In this document: piece by piece, positions 35,211 to 44,374 of the stretch | Layout: every line of letters begins with the position of its first letter | Numbering within the stretch: the first letter of the stretch is position 1 | DNA from: Litoreibacter ponti | GTDB lineage: Bacteria; Pseudomonadota; Alphaproteobacteria; Rhodobacterales; Rhodobacteraceae | Length of the DNA: 64,000 nucleotides | Assembly (NCBI RefSeq): GCF_003054285.1 | Contig: NZ_QBKS01000003.1 | Span: 1 to 64,000 of the forward strand | Reading direction: 5' to 3' | Notes under the pieces: model-generated | The model's input: the letters and a program-made list of their open reading frames with translations, nothing else | Database searches by the model: none | What the model was told of the DNA's origin: nothing | Position numbers and translations under genes: made by a program

Positions 35211-35624
35211 ATGCAGTTCAGAAATCTCGTTATCGCAGGCATTGGCGCGGCGGTTCTCACCTCTTGCACGCAGGCGTCGACGAGGCGTGATGTTTCGATC
35301 TCGCGCGGGAAAACCGTCTATGCCAAGGAATGCGCGCAGTGCCATGGCGCGCGGGGCGAAGGCGGCGGGCCCGCATCACTGGGCCTAGGGCTCCCGCCGC
35401 CTGACCTAGTCGGATTGCGCGCTCGTAATGATGGGTATTTCCCGCGCGAGTTTGTGCGGCGCTTCGTTCTCGGACTGCTGGAAACCGACGATCCGATGGC
35501 CGCGATGCCCGAATTCGGCACGACCGGCTTTCGCCATGTCTATCCCGATGGCGGGTTCGAAGGCAAAGGAGTGGAGGCCGATCTCGAAGCTCTGCTCGAT
35601 TACCTCGAGACTGTTCAGGAGTAG
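35211..35624 (+). CDS. Lipoprotein-type c-type cytochrome
   Basis: The 137-residue protein has a lipoprotein signal ending LTSC (lipid on C19) and one heme-binding CAQCH motif at C41-H45. A candidate methionine ligand lies in DPMAAMPEF near residue 97. It would sit in the periplasm anchored to a membrane and carry electrons. It lies behind a FixK-like box and convergent to dksA/traR. The partner oxidase or reductase is not in the window. Confidence 0.85.
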   Translation: MQFRNLVIAGIGAAVLTSCTQASTRRDVSISRGKTVYAKECAQCHGARGEGGGPASLGLGLPPPDLVGLRARNDGYFPREFVRRFVLGLLETDDPMAAMPEFGTTGFRHVYPDGGFEGKGVEADLEALLDYLETVQE

Positions 35625-35655
35625 TCGGGATTTGTGTTTGCCACACCCGCAGGCT

Positions 35656-35979
35656 TTACCCGGCTTTCGCACATCGTTTGCAGAGCGGCGCGTAGGGGAC
35701 GGCCTCGAGGCGCGCGTCCGAGATGGGCTCTTCGCAGCTTGCGCATATCCCGTAAGAGCCGTCGGCAATGCGCTTCAAAGCCAACCTGAGCAGCCCGATT
35801 TCCTTTTGCGCCGCAGCGCCAAGGCTTTCCAGAACCTCGTCATCTTCAAGGTCGATGGCCTGCTCGTTCAGATCCGCCGATTTCGGCTCGGCCAGTTCGT
35901 GATCGACCTCGTGCACACGCGCATCGAGCTCTTGAAGGCGATCCGTGATCAGCTTTTTGAAACGGGGAAGATCTGTCAT
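35656..35979 (-). CDS. TraR/DksA family zinc-finger protein
   Basis: This 107-residue protein has an N-terminal coiled-coil region and a C-terminal C4 zinc finger (CASCEEPISDARLEAVPYAPLCKRC). DksA-like proteins enter the RNA polymerase secondary channel and adjust transcription with ppGpp. The ATG at 35979 follows GAGGA. A FixK-like box with a TATCCT -10 lies 64 bp upstream. It links oxygen control to stringent-type growth slowdown. Confidence 0.88.
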   Translation of the reverse strand: MTDLPRFKKLITDRLQELDARVHEVDHELAEPKSADLNEQAIDLEDDEVLESLGAAAQKEIGLLRLALKRIADGSYGICASCEEPISDARLEAVPYAPLCKRCAKAG

Positions 35980-36035
35980 CTGGGTCCTCAATCGGTTGCT
36001 GTTGGATAGGATAGCGGTCCACGCGGTCGGACGAA

Positions 36036-36049
36036 TTGATCCCGGTCAA
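36036..36049 (-). promoter_or_regulatory. FixK/FNR-like box upstream of TraR/DksA gene
   Basis: TTGATCCCGGTCAA. The minus-strand -10-like TATCCT at 36013-36008 is 32 bp from the centre, ideal class II spacing. The box overlaps the stop codon of the ion-channel gene. Confidence 0.6.
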
Positions 36050-36471
36050 GACCGGCGCGTGCGCGTGGGGAAATTAAACGCCTCCACCAGAAATGCGGTG
36101 AACAGGCCGAATGTCAGCAAGCCATGGGTGGCTGTCATGCCCGCCAGCAATCGCCAACCGGGCTCCAGCACCACGTCGCCGTAGCCAACCGTCGTGAAGG
36201 ACGCGATGGCGAAATAAAGCGCGGGCTCGAGACCGTCGAAAAGGTCAAGCGAGAGATAGAGCGCCGCCCATCCCCAAACCGACGAGGTCAGCACCAGCAA
36301 GATCCACAGCGCCGCGATCGTCAGATCGAAGAAGAGCGGCAGCCGCGCATAGCCGAACGCCTTGGTATGATCGAGCCAGCGCAACATGCGCGAGGCAACG
36401 CTGAACAGCGCGATCGAGATGCCCAGCGAGCCGATCATCATGGCCGACCCCACAAACAGAGCGAAAAACAT
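36046..36471 (-). CDS. Two-TM potassium-channel-like protein
   Basis: The 141-residue protein contains the K+ selectivity filter TVGYGD (in FASFTTVGYGDVV-like context near residue 98), between two or three hydrophobic helices, and no cytosolic RCK domain. It fits the Ion_trans_2 pore family. It is the last gene of the Crp/DUF2892/YeeE operon, 9 bp after the YeeE-B gene. It may adjust membrane potential when respiration slows. Confidence 0.82.
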   Translation of the reverse strand: MFFALFVGSAMMIGSLGISIALFSVASRMLRWLDHTKAFGYARLPLFFDLTIAALWILLVLTSSVWGWAALYLSLDLFDGLEPALYFAIASFTTVGYGDVVLEPGWRLLAGMTATHGLLTFGLFTAFLVEAFNFPTRTRRS

Positions 36472-36480
36472 GCGCGGGCT

Positions 36481-36918
36481 CTACCCGGCCGGTTGCGCGC
36501 GGAGCCGTGCCCGGTTCGTCACGAACCGCGTCAGAACCATGCCCGCGATCAGGGCCGCACAGAATATACTCACCCGGCTGTCCAGCGTGCCCAAGGCGGG
36601 CAGCGCGCCACCGGGACAGAAGCCCGCGATGCCCCAGCCCACGCCGAAAATACCGGCCCCCGTGAACAGTTTCGCGTCCAGCTGGCGGTTCGTGGGGATG
36701 TCGAAGACCGGCTCGTAAACCGGATTGGGCCTGCGCAGCACCAAGCGGTACCCAACATACGTGACGATGACGGCACCGCCCATCACGAAGGCAAGGCTGG
36801 GATCCCAGCTGCCCGCGATGTCGAAGAAGTTGATCACCTTGGCGGGGTTCGCCATGCCCGACATCGCGATGCCGGTGCCAAACAGCGCGCCGATCAGGAA
36901 GGTTACAAGGGTGCGCAT
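36481..36918 (-). CDS. YeeE/YedE family sulfur transporter, second half (DUF6691)
   Basis: The 145-residue membrane protein has four hydrophobic helices and the conserved cysteine in GFCPGGALPALG. The start MRTLVTFLIGALFGTGIAMSGMANPAKVINFFDI is characteristic. Full-length TsuA/YeeE proteins import thiosulfate through a path of cysteines; here the protein is split in two genes 3 bp apart. It likely works with the upstream half. Confidence 0.87.
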   Translation of the reverse strand: MRTLVTFLIGALFGTGIAMSGMANPAKVINFFDIAGSWDPSLAFVMGGAVIVTYVGYRLVLRRPNPVYEPVFDIPTNRQLDAKLFTGAGIFGVGWGIAGFCPGGALPALGTLDSRVSIFCAALIAGMVLTRFVTNRARLRAQPAG

Positions 36919-36921
36919 GGC

Positions 36922-37353
36922 CTAGCCTCCCAATATATGGCGGACGAGGTAGACCGTCAGCCCGGTTGTCAGCATGAAGGTCGCGGTCGCCGCGAAAGAG
37001 CGGGGCGAGAGGCGCGCCATCCCGCAGACCCCGTGGCCCGAGGTGCAGCCGCTGCCCAGTGTGACGCCGATGCCTACGAGGACCCCGCCGACCACGAGAA
37101 GCGGCATAGAAGACGGGACCTCGATCGCGGGGAGCGTGCCGGTCAGCATCAGATAGACCCAAGGCCCGGTGAACATGCCCGCCAGCATCGCGATGCGCCA
37201 TGTCCAGTCGTAGCGGCTGGCAGGCCAGATCGCGCCAGCAAGGATGCCCGTCGCCCCCAGTATCCGCCCGCGCAACAACATCAGGCAGACCGCAGCGAGG
37301 CCGATCAGAACGCCCCCCGCAAGGGACGAAAGCGGTGTGAAAGAGGTCTCCAT
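36922..37353 (-). CDS. YeeE/YedE family sulfur transporter, first half
   Basis: The 143-residue membrane protein has the GSGCTSGHGVCGMARLSPRS motif (near residue 102), the conserved cysteine signature of YeeE/TsuA thiosulfate transporters. Five hydrophobic segments are visible. It is 3 bp downstream of the DUF2892 gene and 3 bp upstream of its partner half. Such split pairs appear near sulfide and thiosulfate oxidation genes; a sulfide:quinone oxidoreductase lies at 63 kb. Confidence 0.87.
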   Translation of the reverse strand: METSFTPLSSLAGGVLIGLAAVCLMLLRGRILGATGILAGAIWPASRYDWTWRIAMLAGMFTGPWVYLMLTGTLPAIEVPSSMPLLVVGGVLVGIGVTLGSGCTSGHGVCGMARLSPRSFAATATFMLTTGLTVYLVRHILGG

Positions 37354-37356
37354 GGC

Positions 37357-37569
37357 CTAGAGCTTGCAGGTTGACAAGCCGACGACGCGGTAGAGGGGAC
37401 AGAACCCCAGAACCGCCGTTAGAGCCAGGATCAGGCCGATTGCCATGCTGCCGTAGGCCAGCGCGGCGCTGGACCAGATCGGCGGGATGTTGAGCAGGGG
37501 CAGGAAGATCAGCGCGATGCCAAGGATGGCTCTGATCAGGCGGTCGGGATTTCCGAGATTTGCAGTCAT
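37357..37569 (-). CDS. DUF2892 family inner-membrane protein
   Basis: The 70-residue protein has two hydrophobic helices and the ending GFCPLYRVVGLSTCKL, which matches the membrane part of YgaP and the DUF2892 family. The ATG at 37569 has GAAAGGA upstream. These proteins accompany rhodanese or sulfur-transport genes. It is the first structural gene after the Crp/Fnr regulator. Confidence 0.85.
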   Translation of the reverse strand: MTANLGNPDRLIRAILGIALIFLPLLNIPPIWSSAALAYGSMAIGLILALTAVLGFCPLYRVVGLSTCKL

Positions 37570-37616
37570 GTCCAGATCCTTTCTTCGGTTTTGGCGCGAT
37601 GGTTCAGAGATCGTCG

Positions 37617-38285
37617 TCAGGGGGCGTCCGCCAAACGTCCGATGGCGGAGGCATCGCGCAGCTCGATATTGCCACGGCTGAGGGTCACCCATCCGCGGCG
37701 TTCAAATTCCTTCAACTGGCGCGAGATCACTTCGCGCGCGGTGCCAAGTTCCACCGCCAGTTGCTGATGCGTCAGGTGCAGCGTGCCTTGCGCGTCCTTC
37801 AACTCGAGAAGCTTTTGCGCCACGCGGATGTCCATCCGTTTGAACGCGATCTCCTCGATGACCATGAACAGGTCGGTGATCCGTTTCGAATACGCCTCGA
37901 ACACGAAAGCGCGGAACTCCTTGGAGACAGACATCAATTCGTCGAACGCGTCGCGCGGGATCAGGATCGCTTCGACATCCGTTTCCGCGATGCCTTCGGC
38001 GGAATAGTCCTCGAACGCCAACAGGCAGGCCGTCGTCAGCACACAGCTTTCGCCCGCATGCACGCGGTAAAGCACGATCTCGCGCCCTGCTTCGGACAGC
38101 TGCTGCACCCGCACCGTTCCGGAAACGAGCAGCAACAGGTTTTCCGCCGGATTTCCGGGGCCGAAGATCACCGTCCCCTTCTTCACGGTCGCAGACACCG
38201 CGCTGCGATCAAGCAGGTCGGTGACGGCCGCGGACAGGCCCGCAAGCCCGGGGAATGTCTGCCGCCATGTGAGGTCTTTGAGCAT
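37617..38285 (-). CDS. Crp/Fnr family regulator
   Basis: The 222-residue protein has a cyclic-nucleotide-binding-like N-terminal domain. Its C-terminal helix-turn-helix has the recognition residues E185, S188 and R189 in TAREVISRQLKEFERRG, the E-x2-S-R set that reads TTGA-N6-TCAA. It carries C81 and C87 but no FNR iron-sulfur cysteine cluster. The ATG at 38285 follows AAGGA; an ATG seven codons upstream is weaker. It lies behind a FixK-like box and heads the sulfur-transport operon, which it may control. Confidence 0.87.
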   Translation of the reverse strand: MLKDLTWRQTFPGLAGLSAAVTDLLDRSAVSATVKKGTVIFGPGNPAENLLLLVSGTVRVQQLSEAGREIVLYRVHAGESCVLTTACLLAFEDYSAEGIAETDVEAILIPRDAFDELMSVSKEFRAFVFEAYSKRITDLFMVIEEIAFKRMDIRVAQKLLELKDAQGTLHLTHQQLAVELGTAREVISRQLKEFERRGWVTLSRGNIELRDASAIGRLADAP

Positions 38286-38334
38286 GTTGTCTTCCTTGTC
38301 GAGCATGTCTTAGCGCGCGGGCCACGGGCGTTCC

Positions 38335-38348
38335 TTGATCTTTGTCAA
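38335..38348. promoter_or_regulatory. FixK/FNR-like box upstream of Crp/Fnr gene
   Basis: TTGATCTTTGTCAA. The minus-strand -10-like TAAGAC at 38312-38307 is 32 bp from the centre. No good -10 appears at the matching distance for the plus-strand ABC gene at 38439. Confidence 0.6.
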
Positions 38349-38438
38349 AGAGACGGCATGCAATCGTCGCGCGGATTTGAGGAGGATCAATTCCCGCACC
38401 CTCGCCCGCCGTTAAGGAGGTGTCAGCAGGAGAACGCC

Positions 38439-39146
38439 GTGGCCGAAATCATCTTCAAAACCCAAGGCATCACCAAGGTCTACGACACCGGCGAGGTCAA
38501 GGTCTTTGCCCTCGCAGGCGTCGACCTGGAGCTTTTCAAAGGCGAGTTGACCGTGCTGCTGGGCCCGTCCGGTAGCGGGAAGTCGACACTTTTGAACATC
38601 CTGGGCGGTCTGGATCACTGCACGGACGGGCGGGTCTGGTTCGACGGGATCGAGCTGACAGATATGTCCGACAGGAGCCTTACGGCCTATCGCCGCGATC
38701 ACGTGGGCTTCGTGTTCCAGTTCTACAATCTTGTGCCCAGCCTGACCGCGCGCGAGAACGTGCAGCTGGTCACCGACGTGGCGCCCGACCCTATGCCCGC
38801 GGAAGAGGCGCTTGAACTGGTGGGTCTGGGCAAGCGGATGGACCACTTCCCGTCAGAGCTGTCGGGCGGCGAGCAGCAGCGCGTAGCCATCGCGCGCGCC
38901 ATCGCCAAACGTCCGGAGATTTTGCTGTGTGACGAGCCCACCGGCGCGCTCGACAGCACCACCGGGGTGCAGGTGCTCGAAGTGCTGCGCGATATCAATG
39001 AGCGATTCGGCACAACGACCGTAGTGATCACCCATAACGCTGAAATTCAGCGCATGGCGCATCGGGTGATCTTCTTTCAGGACGGCAAAATCAGTGAGAC
39101 CCGCGTCAACGAAACGCGCCTCGCCCCGTCCGAGATCGTTTGGTGA
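38439..39146 (+). CDS. ABC transporter ATP-binding protein, LolD/MacB-like
   Basis: The 235-residue ATPase starts at GTG with AGGAG upstream. Walker A GPSGSGKST, signature LSGGEQQRVAIARAI and Walker B ILLCDEPTGALDS are complete. It belongs to the MacB/LolD group that powers FtsX-type permeases. The next gene overlaps by GTGA. The open frame extends far upstream of 38439 without any domain match, so the GTG is chosen. Confidence 0.87.
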   Translation: MAEIIFKTQGITKVYDTGEVKVFALAGVDLELFKGELTVLLGPSGSGKSTLLNILGGLDHCTDGRVWFDGIELTDMSDRSLTAYRRDHVGFVFQFYNLVPSLTARENVQLVTDVAPDPMPAEEALELVGLGKRMDHFPSELSGGEQQRVAIARAIAKRPEILLCDEPTGALDSTTGVQVLEVLRDINERFGTTTVVITHNAEIQRMAHRVIFFQDGKISETRVNETRLAPSEIVW

Positions 39147-41515
39147 GCGGGATGCAGGCAATCGACCGCAAACTTCTACGCGACTTCAAGCGGCTCTGGA
39201 TACAGGCGGTGGCGATTGCGCTGGTGCTGGCCTGTGGTGTGGCGATCCTTTTGACCTCCGTGGGCATGTATAACGCGCTGTCAGAAACCCGCGCGGCCTA
39301 CTATGAACGCAACCGTTTTGCCGATGTCTTTGCCACCGCGACGCGTGCGCCGCTGTCGCTGCTGTCCGAGATCGCTGACATCGAAGGCGTGCTGAGCGTC
39401 GAGGCGCGGATCTCAGGCGATGCGATCCTTGATATCCCGGGGCGGACCCGGACGTCGGTGGGTCACATCCTGTCCTATCCCGAAAACTCCGATCCGGTGC
39501 TGAATGTGCCGCTGCTGGTCTCTGGCCGCTTCCCCGATCCGCGCAGCACCAGCGAGGTCGTGGTGAATGCGCCGTTCGCCGAGGCCCATGGCTTCGTCGA
39601 GGGGGACCGGTTCAGCGCCAATCTGCGCGGCCACAAGCGCGAGCTGACGATTGTCGGCACCGTTCTATCGCCGGAATTCATCTACACCATCGGGCCCGGC
39701 GCCATGATGCCCGACAATGCCGCCTTCGGGATCATCTGGATGCCGGAACGCGCCGCCGCGGCCGCCTATGACATGACCGGGGCGTTCAACGATCTGTCGC
39801 TTTCCCTGACGGCGGGATTGCAGACCGCACCCGTGATCGACGCGCTCGACACGCTCCTCGAGCCGTTCGGCGGGCTTGGGGCCTACGATCGCACTACACA
39901 CCAGTCGGACGCTTTCCTGGACGCCGAGATCAGTCAGCTGAGGGGCATGGCTGCGATCCTGCCGCCGATCTTCTTCGGGATTTCCGCCTTTCTGGTCAGC
40001 ATGGTGATGGGCCGGATCATCGCGTTGGAGCGCAGCGAGATCGGCCTGCTCAAGGCCATCGGCTATTCAAATATCGAGGTCTGCCTGCACTACCTGATGC
40101 TCGCCGGGCTGATCGCGGTGGTGGGCGTCGCTGTCGGCTGGGTCGCTGGCACGATCCTCGCGCGCGATACTGCGACGCAATATGCGGGGTTCTTCAATTT
40201 CCCATACGTGATTTTCCGCGTGTCCTATTGGGTCTATGCCGCCGCCGGGTTGGCTGGGCTTTTGACCACCAGCCTTGGGGCCACCCAGACCGCCCTGAAG
40301 GCCGCACGGCTGGCGCCCGCCATCGCGATGCAGCCCCCTGCCCCGCCCCGCTTCAAGCGCTCTTTCATCGACGAGGCGATGGCACGCGCGCGGCTGGCGC
40401 AATCCACGGTAATGATCTTGCGCTCGCTGTTGCGCTGGCCAGTGCGAAGCTTTCTGACCTCGCTCGGGTTGGCATTCGCCGTGGCCTCCATCGTCGCGGC
40501 GACCTTCATCAACGACGCCCTCGACGAGATCGTCGATCTGGCGTTCTACCAGACCAACCGGCAGGACGCGATGCTGCTCTTTGCCCGGGACGTGCCGGAG
40601 GCGGCCGTCGAAGACGTGCGCCACCTGCCCGGCGTGCTGCAGGCCGAAAGTCAGCAATTTCACGTGGCCATCCTGCGCCATGGCCACCTGAGCAAGCGCG
40701 TGGCGGTCGAGTCGCGCAGGCCTGGCAATGATCTCAGCCGCGTGCTGGACGCCGACAGCCGCCTTCTGGACGTTCCCGCCGGGGGGATCGTGCTGTCGGA
40801 ACGGCTGGCGGGGCATCTTGATGTGCAAGCCGGCGAGCGCATCGAGGTCGAGTTCCTCAGCGGACGGCGCGAGACGGTCGAGCTGAACGTGAGCGGCCTT
40901 GTGGAGCTGCATCTGGGTCTTGGGGCCTACATGGATTTTGAAACGATGAACGCGATGTTTCGGCAGGCTCCGCGCGTGTCGACCGTCAATGTCACGCTCG
41001 ATACTCAGCAAAGCGAGGCGCTGCACGCGGCGATTAAGCAAACGCCGCAAATCACCGGCATCGTCGAGATGAACGAGAACCGCAAATCGTTCCAGGACAC
41101 GATCGAGCGAAACATCGTCGTGATGAACACCCTCTATATCGGCATCGCCGTGCTGATCACCATCGGCGTGACCTACAACGCCGCGCGCATCCAGTTGTCC
41201 GAGCGCGCGCGCGAGCTGGCAAGCCTGCGCATCCTTGGGTTCGGGCGGGGCGAGGTGTCCTATATTCTGATGGGAGAAATGATGCTGATCGCCCTGCTCG
41301 CGCAGCCCATTGGGTGGCTGATCGGGGCGTGGATCGCGCAGCTGACGACCAACAGTTTCTCCAGCGATCTATACGCGATCCCGCTGGTCCTGAACCCCGC
41401 AACATTCGCACTCGCCAGCCTTGTCGTGCTGGTGGCCGCCTTCGTCTCCGTGATGATCGTGCGCCGCAGGCTCGACCGTCTTGATCTGGTGTCCGTCATG
41501 AAAACGAGGGAATGA
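39143..41515 (+). CDS. Large FtsX-like ABC permease
   Basis: The 790-residue protein has an N-terminal TM (about residues 18-38), an extracytoplasmic region to about 270, a first helix cluster (270-400), a second extracytoplasmic region and a last FtsX cluster near 660-785. This two-FtsX-domain design serves export or lipoprotein release. The GTG start overlaps the ATPase stop; an ATG three codons later is also possible. It is followed by an HlyD-like adaptor and the PHA synthase. Confidence 0.82.
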   Translation: MSGMQAIDRKLLRDFKRLWIQAVAIALVLACGVAILLTSVGMYNALSETRAAYYERNRFADVFATATRAPLSLLSEIADIEGVLSVEARISGDAILDIPGRTRTSVGHILSYPENSDPVLNVPLLVSGRFPDPRSTSEVVVNAPFAEAHGFVEGDRFSANLRGHKRELTIVGTVLSPEFIYTIGPGAMMPDNAAFGIIWMPERAAAAAYDMTGAFNDLSLSLTAGLQTAPVIDALDTLLEPFGGLGAYDRTTHQSDAFLDAEISQLRGMAAILPPIFFGISAFLVSMVMGRIIALERSEIGLLKAIGYSNIEVCLHYLMLAGLIAVVGVAVGWVAGTILARDTATQYAGFFNFPYVIFRVSYWVYAAAGLAGLLTTSLGATQTALKAARLAPAIAMQPPAPPRFKRSFIDEAMARARLAQSTVMILRSLLRWPVRSFLTSLGLAFAVASIVAATFINDALDEIVDLAFYQTNRQDAMLLFARDVPEAAVEDVRHLPGVLQAESQQFHVAILRHGHLSKRVAVESRRPGNDLSRVLDADSRLLDVPAGGIVLSERLAGHLDVQAGERIEVEFLSGRRETVELNVSGLVELHLGLGAYMDFETMNAMFRQAPRVSTVNVTLDTQQSEALHAAIKQTPQITGIVEMNENRKSFQDTIERNIVVMNTLYIGIAVLITIGVTYNAARIQLSERARELASLRILGFGRGEVSYILMGEMMLIALLAQPIGWLIGAWIAQLTTNSFSSDLYAIPLVLNPATFALASLVVLVAAFVSVMIVRRRLDRLDLVSVMKTRE

Positions 41516-41519
41516 TACG

Positions 41520-42731
41520 ATGTCCTATTCGACCCGCACGCTTGTTCTGTCCGGCCTTGGCGTAGCCATTCTGGCAGGGCTTTCCTATGTCAGCTTCCGC
41601 ACCGATCCCGTGCCCGTCGATCTGGCCTTGGTCACGCAGGGCCCGATGGAGGTGACGATCAACGCCGATGGCCACAGCCAGGTGCGCGATCTGTTCGAGG
41701 TCGCAGCGCCGATCTCTGGCACCGCCCTGCGCTCTCCGGTCGCCGAAGGGGATTCGGTGCGGGCGGGCGAGACGGTCGTCGCGGTTGTGCGGCCCGCCTC
41801 CTCGGCGCTGCTGGATGCGCGCTCGCAATTGCAGGCGGAGGCGGCGCTGCACGAAGCGCTCGCCTCGCGCCATGTAGCCCAGGCCGACCTGAAGCAGGCC
41901 GAAGAAACGGCCCGCTTCGCGCAATCGCAGTTTGACCGAACACAGGCGCTGGTCACCCGCGGCGTCGCGTCGATGACGCGGCTGGAGGACGACACGCAGC
42001 GGCTCGCAGTCGCGCGCGCAAGCATCGAGGCCGCCAAGGCGCGGCTTGAGATGGCCGATGGCGCGATCGAGCGTGCCCGGGCGACGCTGCTTCAGCCCGA
42101 CCGGACGGAGGAAGCCGCCGAAAGCTGCTGCATCGAGCTGAAGGCGCCCAGCGATGGGGTTGTCCTGTCGGTCGCCGCGATCAGCGAGCGGCCCGTCGCG
42201 ATCGGCGCGCCGCTGGTCAGCATCGGCGATCCCACCAAGCTGGAGCTGGTCGCGGACATCTTGTCCAATGATGCGGTGCGCCTGCGCCCCGGCGCATTGG
42301 CCTATGTCGAACGCTGGGGCGGCTCCGAGGTGTTGCAGGCGAGGCTGGACCGGATCGACCCGAAAGCCCGCACCAAGGTCTCCGCGCTTGGGATCGAGGA
42401 GCAGCGGGTCGATGCCTATTTCGAGCTGGTCACGCCCGCGGGCGCGCGGCCCAACCTGAGCGATGGATTCTCGGTCTTTCTGCGCATTGTGGAGTGGGGC
42501 GCGGAAGATGCGCTGCAGATCCCCCTCAGTGCCCTGTTCCGCGTCGGAGAGGACTGGGCGGTCTTCGTCGCGGAGGATGGCTTGGCCGAGCAGCGGATCG
42601 TGACGATTGGTCAGCGCAATGACCGGATGGTCGAAATCCTGAGCGGTCTGACCCCCGGTGAACAGGTCGTGACCCACCCAAGCGACGAGATATCGAGCGG
42701 AGTATCCCTGATCGAAAGGTCTTCGATATGA
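41520..42731 (+). CDS. HlyD-family periplasmic adaptor
   Basis: This 403-residue adaptor has one N-terminal TM (LVLSGLGVAILAGLSYVSF), a barrel-sandwich segment with VAEGDSVRAGETVVAVVRP, a coiled coil at about 95-195, and C-terminal barrel domains. With the ATPase and permease just upstream it completes a second tripartite exporter. Its stop overlaps the PHA synthase start as ATGA, which is an unusual partner. Confidence 0.85.
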   Translation: MSYSTRTLVLSGLGVAILAGLSYVSFRTDPVPVDLALVTQGPMEVTINADGHSQVRDLFEVAAPISGTALRSPVAEGDSVRAGETVVAVVRPASSALLDARSQLQAEAALHEALASRHVAQADLKQAEETARFAQSQFDRTQALVTRGVASMTRLEDDTQRLAVARASIEAAKARLEMADGAIERARATLLQPDRTEEAAESCCIELKAPSDGVVLSVAAISERPVAIGAPLVSIGDPTKLELVADILSNDAVRLRPGALAYVERWGGSEVLQARLDRIDPKARTKVSALGIEEQRVDAYFELVTPAGARPNLSDGFSVFLRIVEWGAEDALQIPLSALFRVGEDWAVFVAEDGLAEQRIVTIGQRNDRMVEILSGLTPGEQVVTHPSDEISSGVSLIERSSI

Positions 42732-44374
42732 GAAAGGATGGCAACGCCTCACCCGGCCTTGATGCGCAATGGCATGCGGCTTTGGGCCAGCTGACCGGCG
42801 GGCTCTCCCCGGCTGCGCTGGCGACGGCTTACATGGATTGGTGGCTGCATCTGATCGGCTCTCCGGAAAAGCAGGCCGAGCTGATGAAGCGCGCGTTGGA
42901 TCGCCCGGACGCCGACGATCAGACAGACCCGCGGTTCGCCGATCCCGCGTGGCGCGCGTACCCGTTCAATGTCATGGCGCAGGGCTTTCTGGCGGCGCAG
43001 GACTGGTGGGATGCGGCGACGACCGATGTGCATGGAGTCGATCCGAAACACGCCAACATTGTCAATTTCGCGGCCCGCCAGTGGCTCGATATGCTTTCGC
43101 CCGCCAATTATGCCGCCACCAACCCGCAGGTCCGCGACCGCACGCGGGAAGAACGCGGGATGAACCTGCTGCGCGGCGCGCGCTACTGGATCGAGGATTT
43201 CAACCGCCTGCTGGCGCGGAAGCCGCGCACATCGCATCGTTATGCGGTCGGCACCGATCTGGCGCCCACGCCCGGCGACGTGGTGATGCGCAACAAGCTG
43301 GTGGAGCTGATCCGGTATCGCCCCACCACGGCCAAGGTCCATCCAGAGCCGATCCTGATCGTGCCCGCCTGGATCATGAAGTTCTACATCCTCGATCTGA
43401 CGGCCCAACGCTCGCTGGTAGCCTACCTGCGCGATCAGGGGTTCGAGGTTTTCATCCTGTCGTGGAAAAACCCCGACGCATCGGACGCGGAGCTGTCCAT
43501 TCAGGACTACATAGACCTAGGCGTGCGCGCGGCGGTCCAGCACATCAAGCAAAGCGGGCACCGCAAGCTGCACGCGGCGGGCTATTGCCTGGGCGGGACG
43601 CTGCTGTCGATTGCGTCTGCCGCGATGGCGCGTGACGGGGATGACTGCCTTGCCAGCGTCAGTCTTCTGGCCGCGCAGGTCGACTTCTCCGAGCCCGGCG
43701 AGCTGGGGCTATTCATCAACGAAAGCCAGGTCGCGTTTCTCGAGGATATCATGGCAACGCGCGGATATCTGAAGGCCGATCAGATGGCGGGGGCGTTCCA
43801 GCTGCTGCGCTCCAACGACCTGATCTGGAGCCGTGTGGTCCGCCATTATCTGCTGGGCGAACGGACCCCGGACAACCCGTTGCTGGCCTGGAATGCCGAC
43901 GCGACGCGGATGCCCGCGCGCATGCACACGGAATACCTGCGGCAGCTGTTTCTGAAGAACGATCTGGCGAAGGGTCGCTTCAAGGTGGACGGGAAAGCCG
44001 TCGCGCTGAGCGACATTCGGCCCGATATCTACTGCGTCGCGACCGAGCAGGATCATGTCTCGCCCTGGACCTCGGTCTACCGGTTGGCGCTGTTGACCGA
44101 CACGGATGTGACCTTTGTTCTGACGAATGGCGGGCATAACGGCGGGATCCTGTCGGAGCCGGGCCACAAGGGCAGGCATTTCCGCTGCGGTCACAAATCG
44201 GAGGGCGACGGGCATGTCACGGCGCCCGCATGGTTCGACCGTCATGCCCCGCAGGACGGGTCGTGGTGGCCCCACTGGGCGGAATGGCTCAAGCGCCACA
44301 GCAGCGCAAAAGTGAAAATCGCGGCCCCAGATGTCACTCTGGATGCCGCGCCGGGTCGCTATGTCTTGGGCTAG
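42728..44374 (+). CDS. phaC: Poly(R)-hydroxyalkanoate synthase, class I-like
   Basis: The 548-residue enzyme has the lipase-like box GYCLGG with catalytic C287, D442 (in EQDHVSPW) and H470 (in NGGHNGG), the complete PhaC triad. It polymerises hydroxyacyl-CoA into storage polyester on granules. It is translationally coupled to an ABC exporter adaptor, not to phaA/phaB, and convergent with a phasin gene (stops overlap at 44371-44374). This placement hints at a specialised or low-oxygen PHA synthase in addition to a housekeeping one elsewhere. Confidence 0.87.
   Translation: MRKDGNASPGLDAQWHAALGQLTGGLSPAALATAYMDWWLHLIGSPEKQAELMKRALDRPDADDQTDPRFADPAWRAYPFNVMAQGFLAAQDWWDAATTDVHGVDPKHANIVNFAARQWLDMLSPANYAATNPQVRDRTREERGMNLLRGARYWIEDFNRLLARKPRTSHRYAVGTDLAPTPGDVVMRNKLVELIRYRPTTAKVHPEPILIVPAWIMKFYILDLTAQRSLVAYLRDQGFEVFILSWKNPDASDAELSIQDYIDLGVRAAVQHIKQSGHRKLHAAGYCLGGTLLSIASAAMARDGDDCLASVSLLAAQVDFSEPGELGLFINESQVAFLEDIMATRGYLKADQMAGAFQLLRSNDLIWSRVVRHYLLGERTPDNPLLAWNADATRMPARMHTEYLRQLFLKNDLAKGRFKVDGKAVALSDIRPDIYCVATEQDHVSPWTSVYRLALLTDTDVTFVLTNGGHNGGILSEPGHKGRHFRCGHKSEGDGHVTAPAWFDRHAPQDGSWWPHWAEWLKRHSSAKVKIAAPDVTLDAAPGRYVLG

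Noticed and set aside
37560..38438. Long upstream extension of the ABC ATPase frame
   Set aside because: The extension lies antisense to the Crp/Fnr gene; a GTG at 38439 with AGGAG and the normal ATPase length fixes the real start.
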